Positions 26,904-38,639 are shown, numbered from the stretch's first letter. The stretch: DNA of 45,571 bases from Ruminococcus sp. (GCF_017549005.1 NZ_JAFYYT010000018.1:1-45571); one strand, 5' to 3'. Made by a program: numbers and translations. Notes: generated by a model from the sequence alone, not told the origin.

Positions 26904-27575
26904 ATGGGCAACAGTGAATACCGCAAGACAATTGACTATATCTTAGATCTTATCAGAAGCGGAATGCTGCAGGTAGGGGACAAGCTTCCGACAGAGCGCA
27001 GTATCTCGGAAAAGCTCGGCATAAGCCGCAATACTGTCCGCGAGGCGCTCAGAGGACTTGAAATTCTCGGTATAGTCAACGGAAAACAGGGCTCGGGTAA
27101 TTATCTCACCGATAATATCTCGGATTCTATCGCAAAGGCTATGGACGTCATGCTGCTTATGAACAAGACCTCTAAGGAGGAGATATGCTCGTTCAGACGC
27201 AGTATGGAAAAGACCGTATGCAGCTATCTTATTGCAAGAGGCTGCTCTTCGGACAATAAACTTAAAATAGTTGCCGCCCTCAACCGCCTGAAGGAGTCTG
27301 AGGGAACGAGCAAACAGACTGTAGCAGACAGGGACTTTCATTATTCCCTTATCTATGCTACCGAAAACAGCTTCTGGATAACCTTCATGAATGCTGTTTC
27401 GGAGGTGTATATGAGGTGGATAGACGATTTCCTGACGACATCGGGGCAGGATGTCAAGGAACAGCTCCAGGACGCCCACGAAAAAATGGTGCAGGGTATC
27501 ATTACGGGCGATACTGAGTTCTGTTTCCGTGCTATAGACGCACATTATGATATAATTGATAGAAGCTTCGGCTGA
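26904..27575 (+). CDS. GntR/FadR-family transcriptional regulator
   Basis: A 223-residue regulator. The winged helix (1-70) has KLPTERSISEKLGISRNTVREALRGLEILGIV, the textbook GntR DNA-binding pattern. The C-terminal FCD domain (about 80-215) has its metal-binding histidines in DRDFHYSLI, DAHEKMV and DAHYDII. Such proteins usually answer to a small organic acid. The next gene, 13 bases on, is a TraB/GumN lipoprotein rather than a catabolic enzyme, so what it controls is open. AGGAGG lies seven bases upstream. Confidence 0.9.
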   Translation: MGNSEYRKTIDYILDLIRSGMLQVGDKLPTERSISEKLGISRNTVREALRGLEILGIVNGKQGSGNYLTDNISDSIAKAMDVMLLMNKTSKEEICSFRRSMEKTVCSYLIARGCSSDNKLKIVAALNRLKESEGTSKQTVADRDFHYSLIYATENSFWITFMNAVSEVYMRWIDDFLTTSGQDVKEQLQDAHEKMVQGIITGDTEFCFRAIDAHYDIIDRSFG

Positions 27576-27588
27576 TGAAAGGATTGTT

Positions 27589-28629
27589 ATGAGCAGAGTA
27601 CGTTTCTTTGCCGCTCTTTCTGCGGCGCTTATTGCTTTTAGTGCTGTTTCGTGCTCGCATCAGATCCACGTGGACGACACGGATACAAATGCGAAGACTA
27701 CAGTCACTGGAGAAGGGGAAAAGGAAACTACGACAGGTACAACAGAAAAAGAGACTGACGATATCAACTCATACATCAAAGTAAAAAAAGCTAAGCCTGC
27801 AATGTGGAAGGTAACGGACGACAAAACAGGAAACGAAATGTATATGCTGGGTATCATGAGATTTGCTACCAAGTATACTATGGATCTTCCCGATTATGTG
27901 GATGACGCATATCAGAAATGCAGCGGAGTTGTTCTGGAATCGGATTTCAACGCCATGCTCGACCCGCAGCAGTTCCAGGAATATACAAATCACATCGTTT
28001 ACAACGACGGCACTACCGTAAAGGATCATATCTCAAAGGAGACCTATGAGACGGCTATAGAGTATCTGTCGAAATACTCATATTACAGTGAGGCTATGGA
28101 CGGATATACCGCAAACGGCTGGGCTTCACAGGTGAACGGCGCGTCCATTCAGAGAGTTGAGAACCTTGTTATGGAGAATATCGACTCGAAATACATGACC
28201 AAAGCCACACAGGACGGCAAAGAGATACTGGGACTTGAGGGGCTTGACGTACAGATCGAGATCATGGACGCTTGTTCGGACGCGCTTTCGGACTTCATGA
28301 TATACGATACGGTCCGCAGAGCCAGGGATATCAGGAGCTTTACGTCAAATCTTGCTTACCAGTACGACTGCTGGGCAAGGGGAGATGTGGACGCTCTCGA
28401 CGAGGAGTACTACTGGAACGACCGTTCCTCAGACCTCGACGACGACTATGCGAAATACCTCGAGGTTAACCTCTACAAGCGCAACAGGAATATGGCTGAT
28501 AAGCTTGGAGAGTTCATGGAGAGCGGAAATAAGTACTTTGTTGTTATAGGAGTTACTCATTTTTCGGGAACGAAGGGCATAGACGACCTTCTTGCGGAAA
28601 AGGGCTACAAGGTCGAGCTTGTAAAGTGA
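27589..28629 (+). CDS. TraB/GumN family lipoprotein (paralogue 2, first motif lost)
   Basis: A 346-residue lipoprotein with lipobox FSAVSC (about Cys22), a Thr/Glu/Lys linker to about residue 60 and a TraB/GumN domain clearly paralogous to that at 2361-3455 (shared MWKVTD/LWKVTD, IVYNDGT/FIYNDGS, KDHISKETYE, GLDVQIEIMDACSD and the C-terminal MADKLGEFMESG-VVIGVTHFSG). The first GxxH motif is changed: LGIMRF in place of LGTMHI, so the His is Arg. The second (GVTH) is intact. It may therefore be a non-catalytic binding protein. It is in one unit with the upstream GntR gene; ATG 27589 has AAAGGA. Confidence 0.82.
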   Translation: MSRVRFFAALSAALIAFSAVSCSHQIHVDDTDTNAKTTVTGEGEKETTTGTTEKETDDINSYIKVKKAKPAMWKVTDDKTGNEMYMLGIMRFATKYTMDLPDYVDDAYQKCSGVVLESDFNAMLDPQQFQEYTNHIVYNDGTTVKDHISKETYETAIEYLSKYSYYSEAMDGYTANGWASQVNGASIQRVENLVMENIDSKYMTKATQDGKEILGLEGLDVQIEIMDACSDALSDFMIYDTVRRARDIRSFTSNLAYQYDCWARGDVDALDEEYYWNDRSSDLDDDYAKYLEVNLYKRNRNMADKLGEFMESGNKYFVVIGVTHFSGTKGIDDLLAEKGYKVELVK

Positions 28630-28644
28630 CCTGAAATTACAAAG

Positions 28645-28675
28645 AGCGCTTGTGCGTATTGCACAAGCGCTTTGC
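28645..28675 (+). terminator. Terminator after TraB/GumN paralogue 2
   Basis: AGCGCTTGTGC/GCACAAGCGCT, a perfect 11-bp stem, followed by TTGCTGTTATT. The T-run is short. Confidence 0.7.
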
Positions 28676-28758
28676 TGTTATTATGTGCATTCATACAAAG
28701 CTGATATCCCGGTTTTCATGCTCGGGAACGAGAAAACTCCGCCCTCAAAAACCAACAA

Positions 28759-28797
28759 AAAAAGCGCCTGTTCATTTACAAATTCGGCGCTTTTTGA
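28759..28797. terminator. Second hairpin with T-run
   Basis: AAAAAGCGCC (28759-28768) pairs with GGCGCTTTTT (28786-28795). It probably insulates the rpoB promoter just downstream; it would function on either strand. Confidence 0.75.
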
Positions 28798-28816
28798 TAA
28801 ATCTTTCCATAGCCCC

Positions 28817-28845
28817 TTGACATGGGACAAAAACTGTATTATAAT
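28817..28845 (+). promoter_or_regulatory. Sigma-A promoter of rpoBC
   Basis: TTGACA (28817-28822), a 17-bp spacer and TATAAT (28840-28845). The 185-base leader that follows is A+T-rich and then shows GCAG/CTGC pairing near 28950-28973. I see no ribosomal protein gene (rplJL) upstream. Confidence 0.88.
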
Positions 28846-29029
28846 GTTATAATGTATCAATATGGAATAGTATCGCTATTTTGCAAGATATTATAGCATA
28901 CTTTGCACAGACTTGTCAATAGTTTTGCAGAAAATTTTTCAGATGATACGGCAGCTATAAACAGAACTGCTGTTCCATGCTCTGTGTGCGCAGGGGAATG
29001 CAGTAAAAAAATACAAGGAGGTTCCGCCT

Positions 29030-32000
29030 ATGGTGAATGTTACACCTAAGCAGCTGGGAAAGAATGTCAGAATGAGCTTCGGTAAGATTACCGAGCCTCT
29101 GGAGATGCCGAACCTTATCGAGGTGCAGAAGAACTCGTATAAGTGGTTCAAGGAAGAAGGTCTTCGCGAGGTGTTCCGCGAGATGACCGCCATCACTGAC
29201 TACAACGGCAATCTCGTCCTCAACTTCAAGGACTACCGCTTTGACGATACTCCCAAGTATTCTCTCGCAGAATGTAAATCCAGAGGAGCTACCTATCAGG
29301 TCTCGATGAAAGCGACCGCTACACTTGCAAACAAGGAAACGGGCGCAGTCAGCGAAAGCGAGATCTATATGGGCGACTTCCCTCTCATGACTGACAGCGG
29401 AACTTTCGTCATCAACGGCGCTGAGCGTGTTATCGTATCTCAGCTCGTCCGTTCGCCGGGTGTTTACTATTCATTCACAAAGGACAAGACAGGTAAAGAC
29501 CTCTTCAGCTCGCAGATAATCCCTAACCGCGGTGCATGGCTGGAGTATGAACAGGATTCAAACGACGTTGTTTACGTTCGTATAGATAAAAACAGAAAAA
29601 TACCGCTCACTACTTTCATCAGAGCTCTCGGCGAAGAGGGTACCGATGAGGAGATATTCGAGATATACGGCGACGATGAGCGCCTCAGACAGACTATCCT
29701 CCAGAAGGATCAGACAAAGAACCGCTCAGACGCTCTCATAGACGTATACAAGAAGCTCCGTCCGGGCGAGCCTCCTACGGTCGAAAGCGCAGTAAGCCAC
29801 CTCAATAACCTCTTCTTCGAGGCTAAGAGATACGACCTCTGCCGCTTCGGACGCTACAAGTACAACAAGAAACTGGGTATCGCTTCACGTCTTTCGGGCA
29901 GAACTCTTGCACAGCCTATCATCAACGAAATGACAGGCGAGATCCTCGCTGACGCCGGCGAGACCCTCACATACGACAAGGCCTGCGAGATCGAGCAGGC
30001 AGGCGTTTACAGCGCTTACGTAAACGTTGAGGCTAAGGAGTACTATACCGACGACCGCGGCGAGACATCGGTCCGCATGGTCGAAAAGACAGTCAAGGTC
30101 ATCGGTAACGGTATGGTCGACATCAAGGGCTATGTTGATTTCGACGCCGAGAAGTACGGCATCAACGAGAAGGTCTCATTCAATGTCCTCAAGGATATCA
30201 TCGACAATGCCGCAGACGCTGACGAGCTCGAGGAAACTATCAAGAAGAAGGCAGACGAGCTCTCACCGAAGTACATCACCCTTGACGATATCAGAGCTTC
30301 TATCAGCTACTTCCTCAACCTCTGCGAGGGCGTAGGTACGGTTGACGATATCGACCACCTCGGAAACAGACGTATCCGTTCCGTAGGTGAGCTCCTCCAG
30401 AACCAGTTCCGCATCGGCTACACAAGAATGGAACGCGGTATCCGCGAGAGAATGAACCTCCAGACTCAGGATGTGAATACGCTCACTCCTCAGACTCTTA
30501 TCAACATAAGACCTATTTCTTCGGCTATGAAGGAGTTCTTCTGCTCCTCACCTCTGTCACAGTTCATGGATCAGAACAACCCTCTTGCCGAGCTTACACA
30601 TAAGAGACGTCTTTCAGCCCTCGGACCAGGCGGTCTTTCAAGAGACCGTGCGGGATTTGAGGTCCGCGACGTTCACTACAGCCACTACGGAAGAATGTGT
30701 CCTATCGAGACACCTGAAGGTCCTAACATCGGACTTATCTCATATCTTGCTACTTTTGCAAGGATCAATGAGTACGGCTTCGTTGAGGCTCCTTACAGAA
30801 AGGTAGACAAGGCTACCGGCGTTGTTACCAATGAGGTCGTTTACATGACTGCCGATATGGAGGACAACTTCGTTGTTGCTCAGGCAAACGAGCCCCTCAC
30901 AGAGGACAACAAGCTTGCAAGACCGCGTGTCAACGCGCGTTACCGTGAGCAGATACTCGAGTGCGAGCGTGAAAAGGTCGACTACATGGACGTTTCGCCT
31001 AAGATGGTCGTTTCTGTAGCTACTTCCATGATCCCGTTCCTCGAGAACGATGACGCTAACCGTGCCCTCATGGGCTCGAACATGCAGCGTCAGGCTGTTC
31101 CGCTCCTCAAGACAGAGCGTCCTTTCGTCGGTACTGGTATGGAGTACAAGGCTGCCGTTGACTCGGGCGTATGCGTTGTTTCCGACTACGACGGAAAGGT
31201 AACATATGTTGACGCAGACAAGATCACAATGGTCGATACCGACGGCGTTGAGCACAAGTACGAGCTCATCAAGTTCAAGCGTTCAAACCAGGGTACCTGC
31301 GTGAACCAGAGACCTATCGTCACAGCAGGCGAAGAGGTAAAGAAGGGACAGGTGCTTGCAGACGGTCCCGCAACTGCTGACGGTGAGATCTCACTCGGTA
31401 AGAATGCTCTCATCGGCTTCATGACATGGGAAGGTTACAACTACGAGGACGCCGTTCTCCTTAACGAGCGCCTTGTAAGAGAAGATGTATTCACATCAGT
31501 TCATATAGAAGAATACGAGATCGAGTGCCGTGATACAAAGCTCGGACCTGAGGAGATCACACGTGATATCCCCAACGTGGGCGACGATGCACTTGCAAAT
31601 CTCGACGAAAACGGTATCATCCGCATCGGTTCCGAGGTTAATTCCGGCGATATCCTCGTTGGTAAGGTAACTCCTAAGGGAGAAACAGAGCTTACAGCCG
31701 AGGAAAGACTTCTCCGCGCTATCTTCGGTGAGAAGGCAAGAGAAGTACGTGATAACTCACTCAAGGTACCTCACGGCGAATCGGGAGTTATCGTTGACGT
31801 AAAGGTATTCACGAGAGACAACTGCGACGAGCTTTCGGCAGGCGTAAATATGCGCGTTATCTGCTACATCGCTCAGAAGCGTAAGATCACTGTCGGCGAT
31901 AAGATGGCCGGCCGTCACGGTAACAAGGGCGTTGTTTCACGTATACTCCCTGAGGAGGATATGCCGTTCCTTCCTGACGGTACACCTCTCGATATCGTGC

Positions 32001-32944
32001 TCAATCCTCTCGGCGTTCCTTCACGAATGAATATCGGACAGGTTCTTGAAGTACATCTCGGTATGGCTTGTAAGGCTCTGGGCTGGCACATCATGACTCC
32101 TGTATTCGACGGCGCTCACGAGGACGATATCCGTGAATGCTTCAAAATGGCCAACGAACACGCCAAGGAGCACAAGGACGATATGTTCGAGCTCAAGGCT
32201 ATGGATAAAGTTATCAACCCCAATGCTCTGGAATTCACAGAGGATTGTAAATTTACACTCTATGACGGACGTACAGGTGAAAAGTTCGATAACCGCGTAA
32301 CTGTGGGCTATATGTACTACCTCAAGCTCCACCACCTCGTTGACGATAAGATCCATGCACGTTCAGTCGGTCCTTACGCTCTCGTTACACAGCAGCCTCT
32401 GGGCGGTAAGGCTCAGTTCGGCGGACAGCGTTTCGGAGAAATGGAAGTTTGGGCTCTTGAAGCTTACGGTGCTGCTTACACCCTTCAGGAGATCCTTACA
32501 GTCAAGTCTGACGATACTATCGGACGTGTCAATACCTACGAGGCTATCGTTAAGGGACAGAACGTTCCTACTCCGGGTATCCCCGAGTCCTTCAAGGTTC
32601 TTATCAAGGAAATGCAGTCACTCTGTCTCGACGTCAAGGTCCTTGACGAAAATCAGGAGGAGATCGACCTCACTCAGAGCTTCGACGACGATGATCCGAT
32701 GCCTTCACGTTCATATGATGACGAGGATACTCTCGACAGCTCGGATATGAGCGAGAGCGAACTCGGCGAGGCAGGCTTCGGCTTTGAAGGCGAGGACGAT
32801 GAGGAAGGAGATCTCGACTTTGTTGACGGCGACGATGAGTTCAGCTATGAGGACGACGTTGATATGGACCTCGAATCCGAGGACGACGACGTTCTTGATC
32901 TTGACGACGGCGGCGATGATTTCGACTTCGACAGCGAAGACTGA
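29030..32944 (+). CDS. rpoB: RNA polymerase beta subunit with acidic C-terminal tail
   Basis: A 1304-residue beta subunit. Familiar segments run from [17 protein letters not shown] at the start through the rifampicin region ([31 protein letters not shown], with Gln, Asp, His, Arg and Ser of the sensitive type), the active-site [12 protein letters not shown] and the C-terminal [26 protein letters not shown]. After the usual end, the last 90 or so residues are extraordinarily acidic: about 44 Asp/Glu and one basic residue. AAGGAGG precedes ATG 29030. rpoC follows after 120 bases. Confidence 0.97.
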   Translation: MVNVTPKQLGKNVRMSFGKITEPLEMPNLIEVQKNSYKWFKEEGLREVFREMTAITDYNGNLVLNFKDYRFDDTPKYSLAECKSRGATYQVSMKATATLANKETGAVSESEIYMGDFPLMTDSGTFVINGAERVIVSQLVRSPGVYYSFTKDKTGKDLFSSQIIPNRGAWLEYEQDSNDVVYVRIDKNRKIPLTTFIRALGEEGTDEEIFEIYGDDERLRQTILQKDQTKNRSDALIDVYKKLRPGEPPTVESAVSHLNNLFFEAKRYDLCRFGRYKYNKKLGIASRLSGRTLAQPIINEMTGEILADAGETLTYDKACEIEQAGVYSAYVNVEAKEYYTDDRGETSVRMVEKTVKVIGNGMVDIKGYVDFDAEKYGINEKVSFNVLKDIIDNAADADELEETIKKKADELSPKYITLDDIRASISYFLNLCEGVGTVDDIDHLGNRRIRSVGELLQNQFRIGYTRMERGIRERMNLQTQDVNTLTPQTLINIRPISSAMKEFFCSSPLSQFMDQNNPLAELTHKRRLSALGPGGLSRDRAGFEVRDVHYSHYGRMCPIETPEGPNIGLISYLATFARINEYGFVEAPYRKVDKATGVVTNEVVYMTADMEDNFVVAQANEPLTEDNKLARPRVNARYREQILECEREKVDYMDVSPKMVVSVATSMIPFLENDDANRALMGSNMQRQAVPLLKTERPFVGTGMEYKAAVDSGVCVVSDYDGKVTYVDADKITMVDTDGVEHKYELIKFKRSNQGTCVNQRPIVTAGEEVKKGQVLADGPATADGEISLGKNALIGFMTWEGYNYEDAVLLNERLVREDVFTSVHIEEYEIECRDTKLGPEEITRDIPNVGDDALANLDENGIIRIGSEVNSGDILVGKVTPKGETELTAEERLLRAIFGEKAREVRDNSLKVPHGESGVIVDVKVFTRDNCDELSAGVNMRVICYIAQKRKITVGDKMAGRHGNKGVVSRILPEEDMPFLPDGTPLDIVLNPLGVPSRMNIGQVLEVHLGMACKALGWHIMTPVFDGAHEDDIRECFKMANEHAKEHKDDMFELKAMDKVINPNALEFTEDCKFTLYDGRTGEKFDNRVTVGYMYYLKLHHLVDDKIHARSVGPYALVTQQPLGGKAQFGGQRFGEMEVWALEAYGAAYTLQEILTVKSDDTIGRVNTYEAIVKGQNVPTPGIPESFKVLIKEMQSLCLDVKVLDENQEEIDLTQSFDDDDPMPSRSYDDEDTLDSSDMSESELGEAGFGFEGEDDEEGDLDFVDGDDEFSYEDDVDMDLESEDDDVLDLDDGGDDFDFDSED

Positions 32945-33064
32945 TATAAGGAACACAAATCAAGAACAGCGGATACGAATAATGAACGGCTGCGGTCTGT
33001 GTGCAGACTGCGGTCGGCAGTTCCTAATTCATAATTCCGAATTAATATATTAGGAGGTAGCAGT

Positions 33065-36000
33065 TTGGAATTTACAACTTTTGAATCAATAAAGATAGGT
33101 CTTGCTTCGCCTGAGCAGATCAGAAGCTGGTCACACGGCGCAGTTGAAAGACCTGAAACTATAAATTACAGAACTCAGAAGCCCGAGCGCGACGGCCTTT
33201 TCTGCGAAAGGATATTCGGACCTACCAAGGACTGGGAGTGTCACTGCGGAAAGTTCAAGAAGATACGCTTCAAGGGCAAGATCTGTGACCGCTGCGGCGT
33301 TGAGGTCACAAGAGCAAGAGTAAGAAGAGAGAGAATGGGTCACATCGAACTGGCTGCTCCTGTTTCTCATATCTGGTACTTCAAGGGCACTCCTTCCCGT
33401 ATCGGTCAGGTGCTTGAGGTATCTCAGAAGAGACTTGAGGAAGTTCTCTACTTCACAAAGTACATCGTAACAGACCCCGGCAATACAGAGCTCCTCAAGA
33501 AGCAGCTCCTCTCCGAGAAGGAGTACCTCTCATACCTCGAGAAGTACGGCGACGACTTCAAGGCAGAAATGGGCGCAGAGGCTATCAGAAAGCTTCTTAA
33601 TGAGTATGACCCTGCAAGATATGATACACACAAGCAGAGACTTATCGAAATGGGTAAGGTATCTCTCGGCGGCAAGAAGCTCGAGTGCTTCAACAAGCCT
33701 ACAGAGTGCGAGTGCGAGGAGTGTCAGAAGTTCAGGGAGCTGGAGGACATCGACTGGAGAAACAACCTCGAGATCGTTGCTGACGACCTCAAGGCTGAAC
33801 TGGTAGGTCTCCCGGCAGGACAGAAGAAGGTAAAGCTCCTCAAGAGACTCCAGATTATCGAGGCATTCCGCCTTTCAGGCAACAAGCCCGAGTGGATGAT
33901 TCTCAGCGTGGTACCTGTTATTCCGCCTGATATCCGTCCTATGATAATGCTCGACGGCGGACGCTACGCTACATCAGACCTTAACGACCTCTACAGAAGA
34001 GTTATCAACAGAAATAACCGTCTCAAGAGAATGCTCGAGCTCGACGCTCCGGACATCATCGTAAGAAACGAGAAGCGTATGCTTCAGGAAGCTGTTGACG
34101 CTCTCATAGACAACGGCAGACACGGCAGACCTGTTACAGGTCCCAGCAACCGTGCCCTCAAGTCGCTTTCCGATATGCTTAAGGGTAAGCAGGGACGTTT
34201 CCGTCAGAACCTTCTCGGTAAGCGTGTTGACTACTCTGGACGTTCGGTTATCGTCGTTGGACCTGAGCTCAAGATGTATCAGTGCGGTCTTCCTAAGGAA
34301 ATGGCTCTCGAGCTCTTCAAGCCATTCGTACTGAAGAGACTCGTTGACAAGAAGGCTATAGCTAATATAAAGAGCGCAAGAAAGCTCATCGACCGTGCCG
34401 ACAATAAGGTTTGGGACGCTCTCGAGGACGTTATCAAGGATCACCCTGTTATGCTGAACCGTGCTCCTACGCTTCACAGACTCGGTATCCAGGCATTCGA
34501 GCCTATCCTCGTTGAGGGTCGTGCTATCAAGCTCCACCCGCTGGTATGCTCTGCGTTCAACGCTGACTTCGACGGTGACCAGATGGCCGTACACCTTCCT
34601 CTTTCGGCAGAGGCTCAGGCTGAGGCAAGATTCCTCATGCTTGCTGCAAACAACCTGCTCAAGCCGTCAGACGGTAAGCCTGTTGCCGTTCCTTCACAGG
34701 ATATGGTACTCGGTTCCTACTACCTGACAATGGATAAGCCCGGCGAACCCGGCGAGGGCAAGGTATTCCGCGACGTGAACGAGGCTCTCATGGCTTACAA
34801 CGAGCATGACGTATCGCTCCACGCTAATATCAAGGTAAAGATAACAAAGGATATCGGCGACAAGAAGGTATCCAAGATAATAGACGCTACAGTCGGCAGA
34901 CTTATCTTCAACGAGAATATCCCTCAGAACCTGGGCTACGTTGACAGAACCAACTCCGACAAGCAGTTCGACCTCGAGGTTGCATTCCTCGTAGGTAAGA
35001 AGCAGCTCTCTGATATCATCGAGCGCTGCATCAAGATCCACGGAACAACTACCACATCTGAGGTACTTGACCGTATCAAGGCTCTCGGATACAAGTACTC
35101 GACAAGAGCAGCTCTTACCGTTGCTGTCTGCGACGCTACCATTCCTCCTCAGAAGAAGGAGATACTCGCAAAGGCAGACGCAGAGGTAGAGCAGATCACA
35201 TCAGAGTATGAGTACGGTTATATCTCCGCACAGGAAAAGACAAAGAAGATCATCGCTCTCTGGACAAATACCACAGACGATGTTACAAAGGCTCTTAAAT
35301 CCAACTTCGACAGATACAATCCTATCTGGATGATGGCTGACTCGGGTGCCCGTGGTTCTATCTCACAGATCCGTCAGCTCGCAGGTATGCGTGGACTTAT
35401 CGCCAATACTTCCGGTACCGTTATCGAGATCCCGATCAGAGCTAACTACCGTGAAGGCCTTAACATCCTGGAGTACTTCATCGCTTCACGTGGTGCGAGA
35501 AAGGGACTTGCTGATACGGCTCTCCGTACCGCTGACTCCGGTTACCTTACACGTCGTCTTGTTGACGTTTCTCAGGACGTTATAATCCGTGAGGAGGACT
35601 GTGGAACTACAGAGGGTATCGAGGTATTCGAGATCAAGAACGGCAACGAGATAGTTGAGCCTTTCGCAGAGCGTCTTGTGGGAAGATTCCTTGCTGAGGA
35701 CCTCCGCGACGAATCAGGCGAGCTCATCGTTTCACGCAACAAGATCATAAACGACGCTGACGCAAAGAAGATAATCGACGCAGGCATCGAAAAGATCAAG
35801 ATACGTTCAGTCCTCACCTGTAAGTCAAGAACAGGCGTATGCGCTAAGTGCTACGGTGCTAACCTTGCAAACAACAATATGGTTTCAGTCGGTGAAGCTG
35901 TTGGTATCATCGCTGCTCAGTCTATCGGTGAGCCCGGTACACAGCTTACCATGAGAACCTTCCATACCGGTGGTGTTGCTTCTGCCGACGCAGAAGATAT

Positions 36001-36787
36001 CACACAGGGTCTTCCACGTGTTGAGGAACTTTTCGAGAGCAGACGTCCTAAGGGTGCCGCTATCCTCTCGAGAATTTCAGGTAAGATACACATCGAAGAG
36101 ATCAAGACCACAAGAAATATCATCGTTACCAACGACGAGACAGGCGAGTCTGAAAGCTATATGATCCCTTACAACCTCAAGATCAGAGTTCAGGAGAACG
36201 AAGAGATCGAAAAGGGAACACGTCTTACAGAAGGTAACATCTATCCTGCTGATATCCTCAATATCCTCGGTACACAGGCTGTTCAGAACTACATCATCAA
36301 TGAAGTTCAGAAGGTTTACCGTTTACAGGGTGTTGATATCAACGATAAGCATATCGAAGTTATCGTCCGTCAGATGCTCCGCAAGATCAAGGTAGAGGAA
36401 ACAGGCAGCAGCTATCTGCTTCCCGGTACTCTTGTTGACAGCAAGGAGATCGACGCTATCAATGAAGAGCTCCAGGCTCGTATCGACGCAGGCGAGTACA
36501 ATGTACAGCTTGTTCAGACAAGTCCTGTTCTTCAGGGTATCACAAAGGCTTCATCAAATTCAGACAGCTTCATGTCAGCAGCTTCGTTCCAGGAGACTAC
36601 AAAGGCTCTCACAGACGCTGCTATCAGAGGCAAGAGCGACCGACTCCTCGGACTCAAGGAGAACGTTATCATCGGTAAGCTCATTCCTGCAGGTACAGGT
36701 ATGGAGTGCTACAGAAACGTTGAGGTCGTTAAGAATGAAGGCTACGGCGAGCACAACGCAGCTGCTCCTATAGCAAATCAGATATAA
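33065..36787 (+). CDS. rpoC: RNA polymerase beta' subunit
   Basis: A 1240-residue beta' subunit. The N-terminal zinc site is CHCGKFKK...CDRCGVEV, the catalytic [16 protein letters not shown] with three Asp is near residue 500, the bridge/trigger region and the second zinc site (CGTT...[13 protein letters not shown]) follow. The start codon is TTG at 33065, eight bases after AGGAGG; no ATG fits better and the N-terminal [18 protein letters not shown] is the normal opening. The 120-base gap from rpoB has no terminator, so the two are co-transcribed. Confidence 0.97.
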   Translation: MEFTTFESIKIGLASPEQIRSWSHGAVERPETINYRTQKPERDGLFCERIFGPTKDWECHCGKFKKIRFKGKICDRCGVEVTRARVRRERMGHIELAAPVSHIWYFKGTPSRIGQVLEVSQKRLEEVLYFTKYIVTDPGNTELLKKQLLSEKEYLSYLEKYGDDFKAEMGAEAIRKLLNEYDPARYDTHKQRLIEMGKVSLGGKKLECFNKPTECECEECQKFRELEDIDWRNNLEIVADDLKAELVGLPAGQKKVKLLKRLQIIEAFRLSGNKPEWMILSVVPVIPPDIRPMIMLDGGRYATSDLNDLYRRVINRNNRLKRMLELDAPDIIVRNEKRMLQEAVDALIDNGRHGRPVTGPSNRALKSLSDMLKGKQGRFRQNLLGKRVDYSGRSVIVVGPELKMYQCGLPKEMALELFKPFVLKRLVDKKAIANIKSARKLIDRADNKVWDALEDVIKDHPVMLNRAPTLHRLGIQAFEPILVEGRAIKLHPLVCSAFNADFDGDQMAVHLPLSAEAQAEARFLMLAANNLLKPSDGKPVAVPSQDMVLGSYYLTMDKPGEPGEGKVFRDVNEALMAYNEHDVSLHANIKVKITKDIGDKKVSKIIDATVGRLIFNENIPQNLGYVDRTNSDKQFDLEVAFLVGKKQLSDIIERCIKIHGTTTTSEVLDRIKALGYKYSTRAALTVAVCDATIPPQKKEILAKADAEVEQITSEYEYGYISAQEKTKKIIALWTNTTDDVTKALKSNFDRYNPIWMMADSGARGSISQIRQLAGMRGLIANTSGTVIEIPIRANYREGLNILEYFIASRGARKGLADTALRTADSGYLTRRLVDVSQDVIIREEDCGTTEGIEVFEIKNGNEIVEPFAERLVGRFLAEDLRDESGELIVSRNKIINDADAKKIIDAGIEKIKIRSVLTCKSRTGVCAKCYGANLANNNMVSVGEAVGIIAAQSIGEPGTQLTMRTFHTGGVASADAEDITQGLPRVEELFESRRPKGAAILSRISGKIHIEEIKTTRNIIVTNDETGESESYMIPYNLKIRVQENEEIEKGTRLTEGNIYPADILNILGTQAVQNYIINEVQKVYRLQGVDINDKHIEVIVRQMLRKIKVEETGSSYLLPGTLVDSKEIDAINEELQARIDAGEYNVQLVQTSPVLQGITKASSNSDSFMSAASFQETTKALTDAAIRGKSDRLLGLKENVIIGKLIPAGTGMECYRNVEVVKNEGYGEHNAAAPIANQI

Positions 36788-36793
36788 TGCAAA

Positions 36794-36827
36794 AGCTCCC
36801 GGGGAGTAATTCTTCGGGAGCTATTTT
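36794..36827 (+). terminator. Terminator of rpoBC
   Basis: AGCTCCCG (36794-36801) pairs with CGGGAGCT (36815-36822) followed by ATTTTTAG. Confidence 0.88.
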
Positions 36828-36876
36828 TAGTAATTAGTTGTATGGGACATCGGTCCCTGCAAAATGGAGTATAAAA

Positions 36877-37341
36877 ATGAATATCAAACTTGAACGCATA
36901 GAGCTCAAAGACTGCGAAAGGCTCTGGAAAATGCAGGTGGAAGCTTTTTCGGGACTCCTCGAAAAGTACCGTGACTACGATATAAGTCCTGCAAACGAGC
37001 CAATGAGCCGCGTGGAGGAAAGGCTTCGTCAGCCGTTTACTTACTGTTACTTCATCATGGACGGCGAAACGGCTGTTGGAGCTGTCCGCATTGTGGATAT
37101 GAAGGACGGCTCTGCAAAGCGTATATCGCCTGTATTCATTATGAAGGAGTTTCGCGGAAGGGGCTTCGCACAGGCGGCTATGAGAGCTGCAGAGGAGATT
37201 CACGGCAGAGATAACTGGAACCTCGATACAATTTTGCAGGAAGAGGGTAACTGCCGCCTTTATGAGAAAATGGGCTACCGTCAGACAGGCGAAACTCAGG
37301 TCATAAACGAGAGAATGACTATCGTAAACTACGCCAAGTAA
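36877..37341 (+). CDS. GNAT family N-acetyltransferase
   Basis: A 154-residue single-domain acetyltransferase. Acetyl-CoA binding motif A is RGRGFAQAAMRA (about residues 88-99) and a terminal NCRLYEKMGYRQTGE segment is the usual motif B with the Tyr. The acceptor cannot be told. ATG 36877 follows GGAG by nine bases; an earlier in-frame ATG is inside the rpoC terminator region and lacks a ribosome site. Confidence 0.86.
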   Translation: MNIKLERIELKDCERLWKMQVEAFSGLLEKYRDYDISPANEPMSRVEERLRQPFTYCYFIMDGETAVGAVRIVDMKDGSAKRISPVFIMKEFRGRGFAQAAMRAAEEIHGRDNWNLDTILQEEGNCRLYEKMGYRQTGETQVINERMTIVNYAK

Positions 37342-37449
37342 GATTTTGGTTTTTTATTCGTCGCCGCAGGGGGCACTGCAACTCTTAACTCTTGACTTAC
37401 TTTGCATATCATGTCCTCCTGCTGAATATAATTCAGTGAGGTGACAGCT

Positions 37450-38592
37450 ATGAAAAAGTTCATTGCAACTGCCTGTGCAGCTGCTTTTCTTATATCGTCA
37501 GGCTGCTCGGCTGTTCTTCCCACCGAAAACAGGAGCAGTGCAGTCAGCAGGGAAGCTCCCCAGGCAGCAGAGTCGAAAAGAGGCTATGTGCCTATGAATT
37601 ACCCGAAACAGATTGGAATGTGGCTCCCGTATGTGAAGTTTCCCGAATATATGCAGGGGAAAAGCGGGGAGGACTTCCGGAAGAGTGTGGCGGAGATACT
37701 TGAGGACGCAGCCGCTGAAAGCGTAAATACGGTCTATTTTCATGTCCACCCAAACGGCGACGCATATTTTTCCTCGGATATTTACCCAAAGGGAGCTTAT
37801 CTCGACGGGAACTACGATCCTCTTGAGATAGTTCTTGAAGAAGCTCATAAGCGAGGAATTTCTGTCCATGCATGGATCAATCCCCTGCGTATGCAGACAA
37901 ACGAGCAAATGGAGAATCTGCCCGACAGCTTCATAGTGAAAAAGTGGATTGATACGGGAAAACCATTTGTAAAGAACGTGAACGGGAGATGGTACCTTGA
38001 CCCTGCTTACTCCGAAACGGTAGAGCTCCTCGGCGGTACGGTCCGTGAGATCGTGGAAAAATACGACGTTGACGGCGTTCATATCGACGATTATTTCTAC
38101 CCGACGACTTCTCCCGGTTTTGACAGCGAAGCTTTCGCAGAGAGCGGAGCTTCAGACCTTGCCGCATGGCGAACCGAGAACGTGAGCCGTTTTGTGAAGA
38201 AGCTACACGATACGGTCAAGGAGAGGGACAAAAGGCTTCTTTTCGGTATTAGTCCACAGGGTAACATCAGGGCTGACTATGAGACACAGTATGCCGATGT
38301 GAGAAAATGGGGGAGCGAGAGCGGCTTCTGCGATTATATCGTTCCGCAGATTTACTTCGGTTTTGAAAATGAAACTATGCCGTTCCTGCCTACTCTGGAC
38401 GAATGGGTGAAACTCACTGAGGGTAGCGAGGTATCGCTTATCATTGGGCTGGCTGCATATAAGCTGGGACGTGAGGACAAGTGGGCAGGAAGCTCCGCAG
38501 AACTTGAGTGGATAAACGATCCGGATATCATAAACAAGCAGATTAATGCCGTAAAATCTTCGGGTGCCGACGGCTACGCCCTTTATTATTAA
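37450..38592 (+). CDS. GHL10-type glycoside hydrolase-like lipoprotein
   Basis: A 380-residue exported lipoprotein; lipobox ISSGC near Cys19. The domain is a TIM barrel of the GHL10 (DUF187) family related to glycosidases: QIGMWLPYVKF at the first strand, VNTVYFHVHPNGDAYFSS, GISVHAWINPLRM, WYLDPAYSE, YDVDGVHIDDYFYP, LLFGISPQGNIR and YIVPQIYFGF near the end. Asp of IDDYFY is the likely functional acid. The family is thought to act on cell-wall or envelope glycan; the substrate is open. ATG 37450 has GAGGTG upstream. It is the last chromosomal gene before the tRNA. Confidence 0.87.
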   Translation: MKKFIATACAAAFLISSGCSAVLPTENRSSAVSREAPQAAESKRGYVPMNYPKQIGMWLPYVKFPEYMQGKSGEDFRKSVAEILEDAAAESVNTVYFHVHPNGDAYFSSDIYPKGAYLDGNYDPLEIVLEEAHKRGISVHAWINPLRMQTNEQMENLPDSFIVKKWIDTGKPFVKNVNGRWYLDPAYSETVELLGGTVREIVEKYDVDGVHIDDYFYPTTSPGFDSEAFAESGASDLAAWRTENVSRFVKKLHDTVKERDKRLLFGISPQGNIRADYETQYADVRKWGSESGFCDYIVPQIYFGFENETMPFLPTLDEWVKLTEGSEVSLIIGLAAYKLGREDKWAGSSAELEWINDPDIINKQINAVKSSGADGYALYY

Positions 38593-38599
38593 AAAACTC

Positions 38600-38628
38600 T
38601 TGACAGAACCGCGATAATGTGCTATACT
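38600..38628 (+). promoter_or_regulatory. Promoter of tRNA-Ala
   Basis: TTGACA (38600-38605), a 17-bp spacer and TATACT (38623-38628); start of the tRNA is 12 bases after the -10. Confidence 0.9.
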
Positions 38629-38639
38629 TTTAACAGTTT

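Noticed and set aside
30740-31255. Minus-strand frame inside rpoB
   Set aside because: Artefact of biased codon use in a conserved gene.
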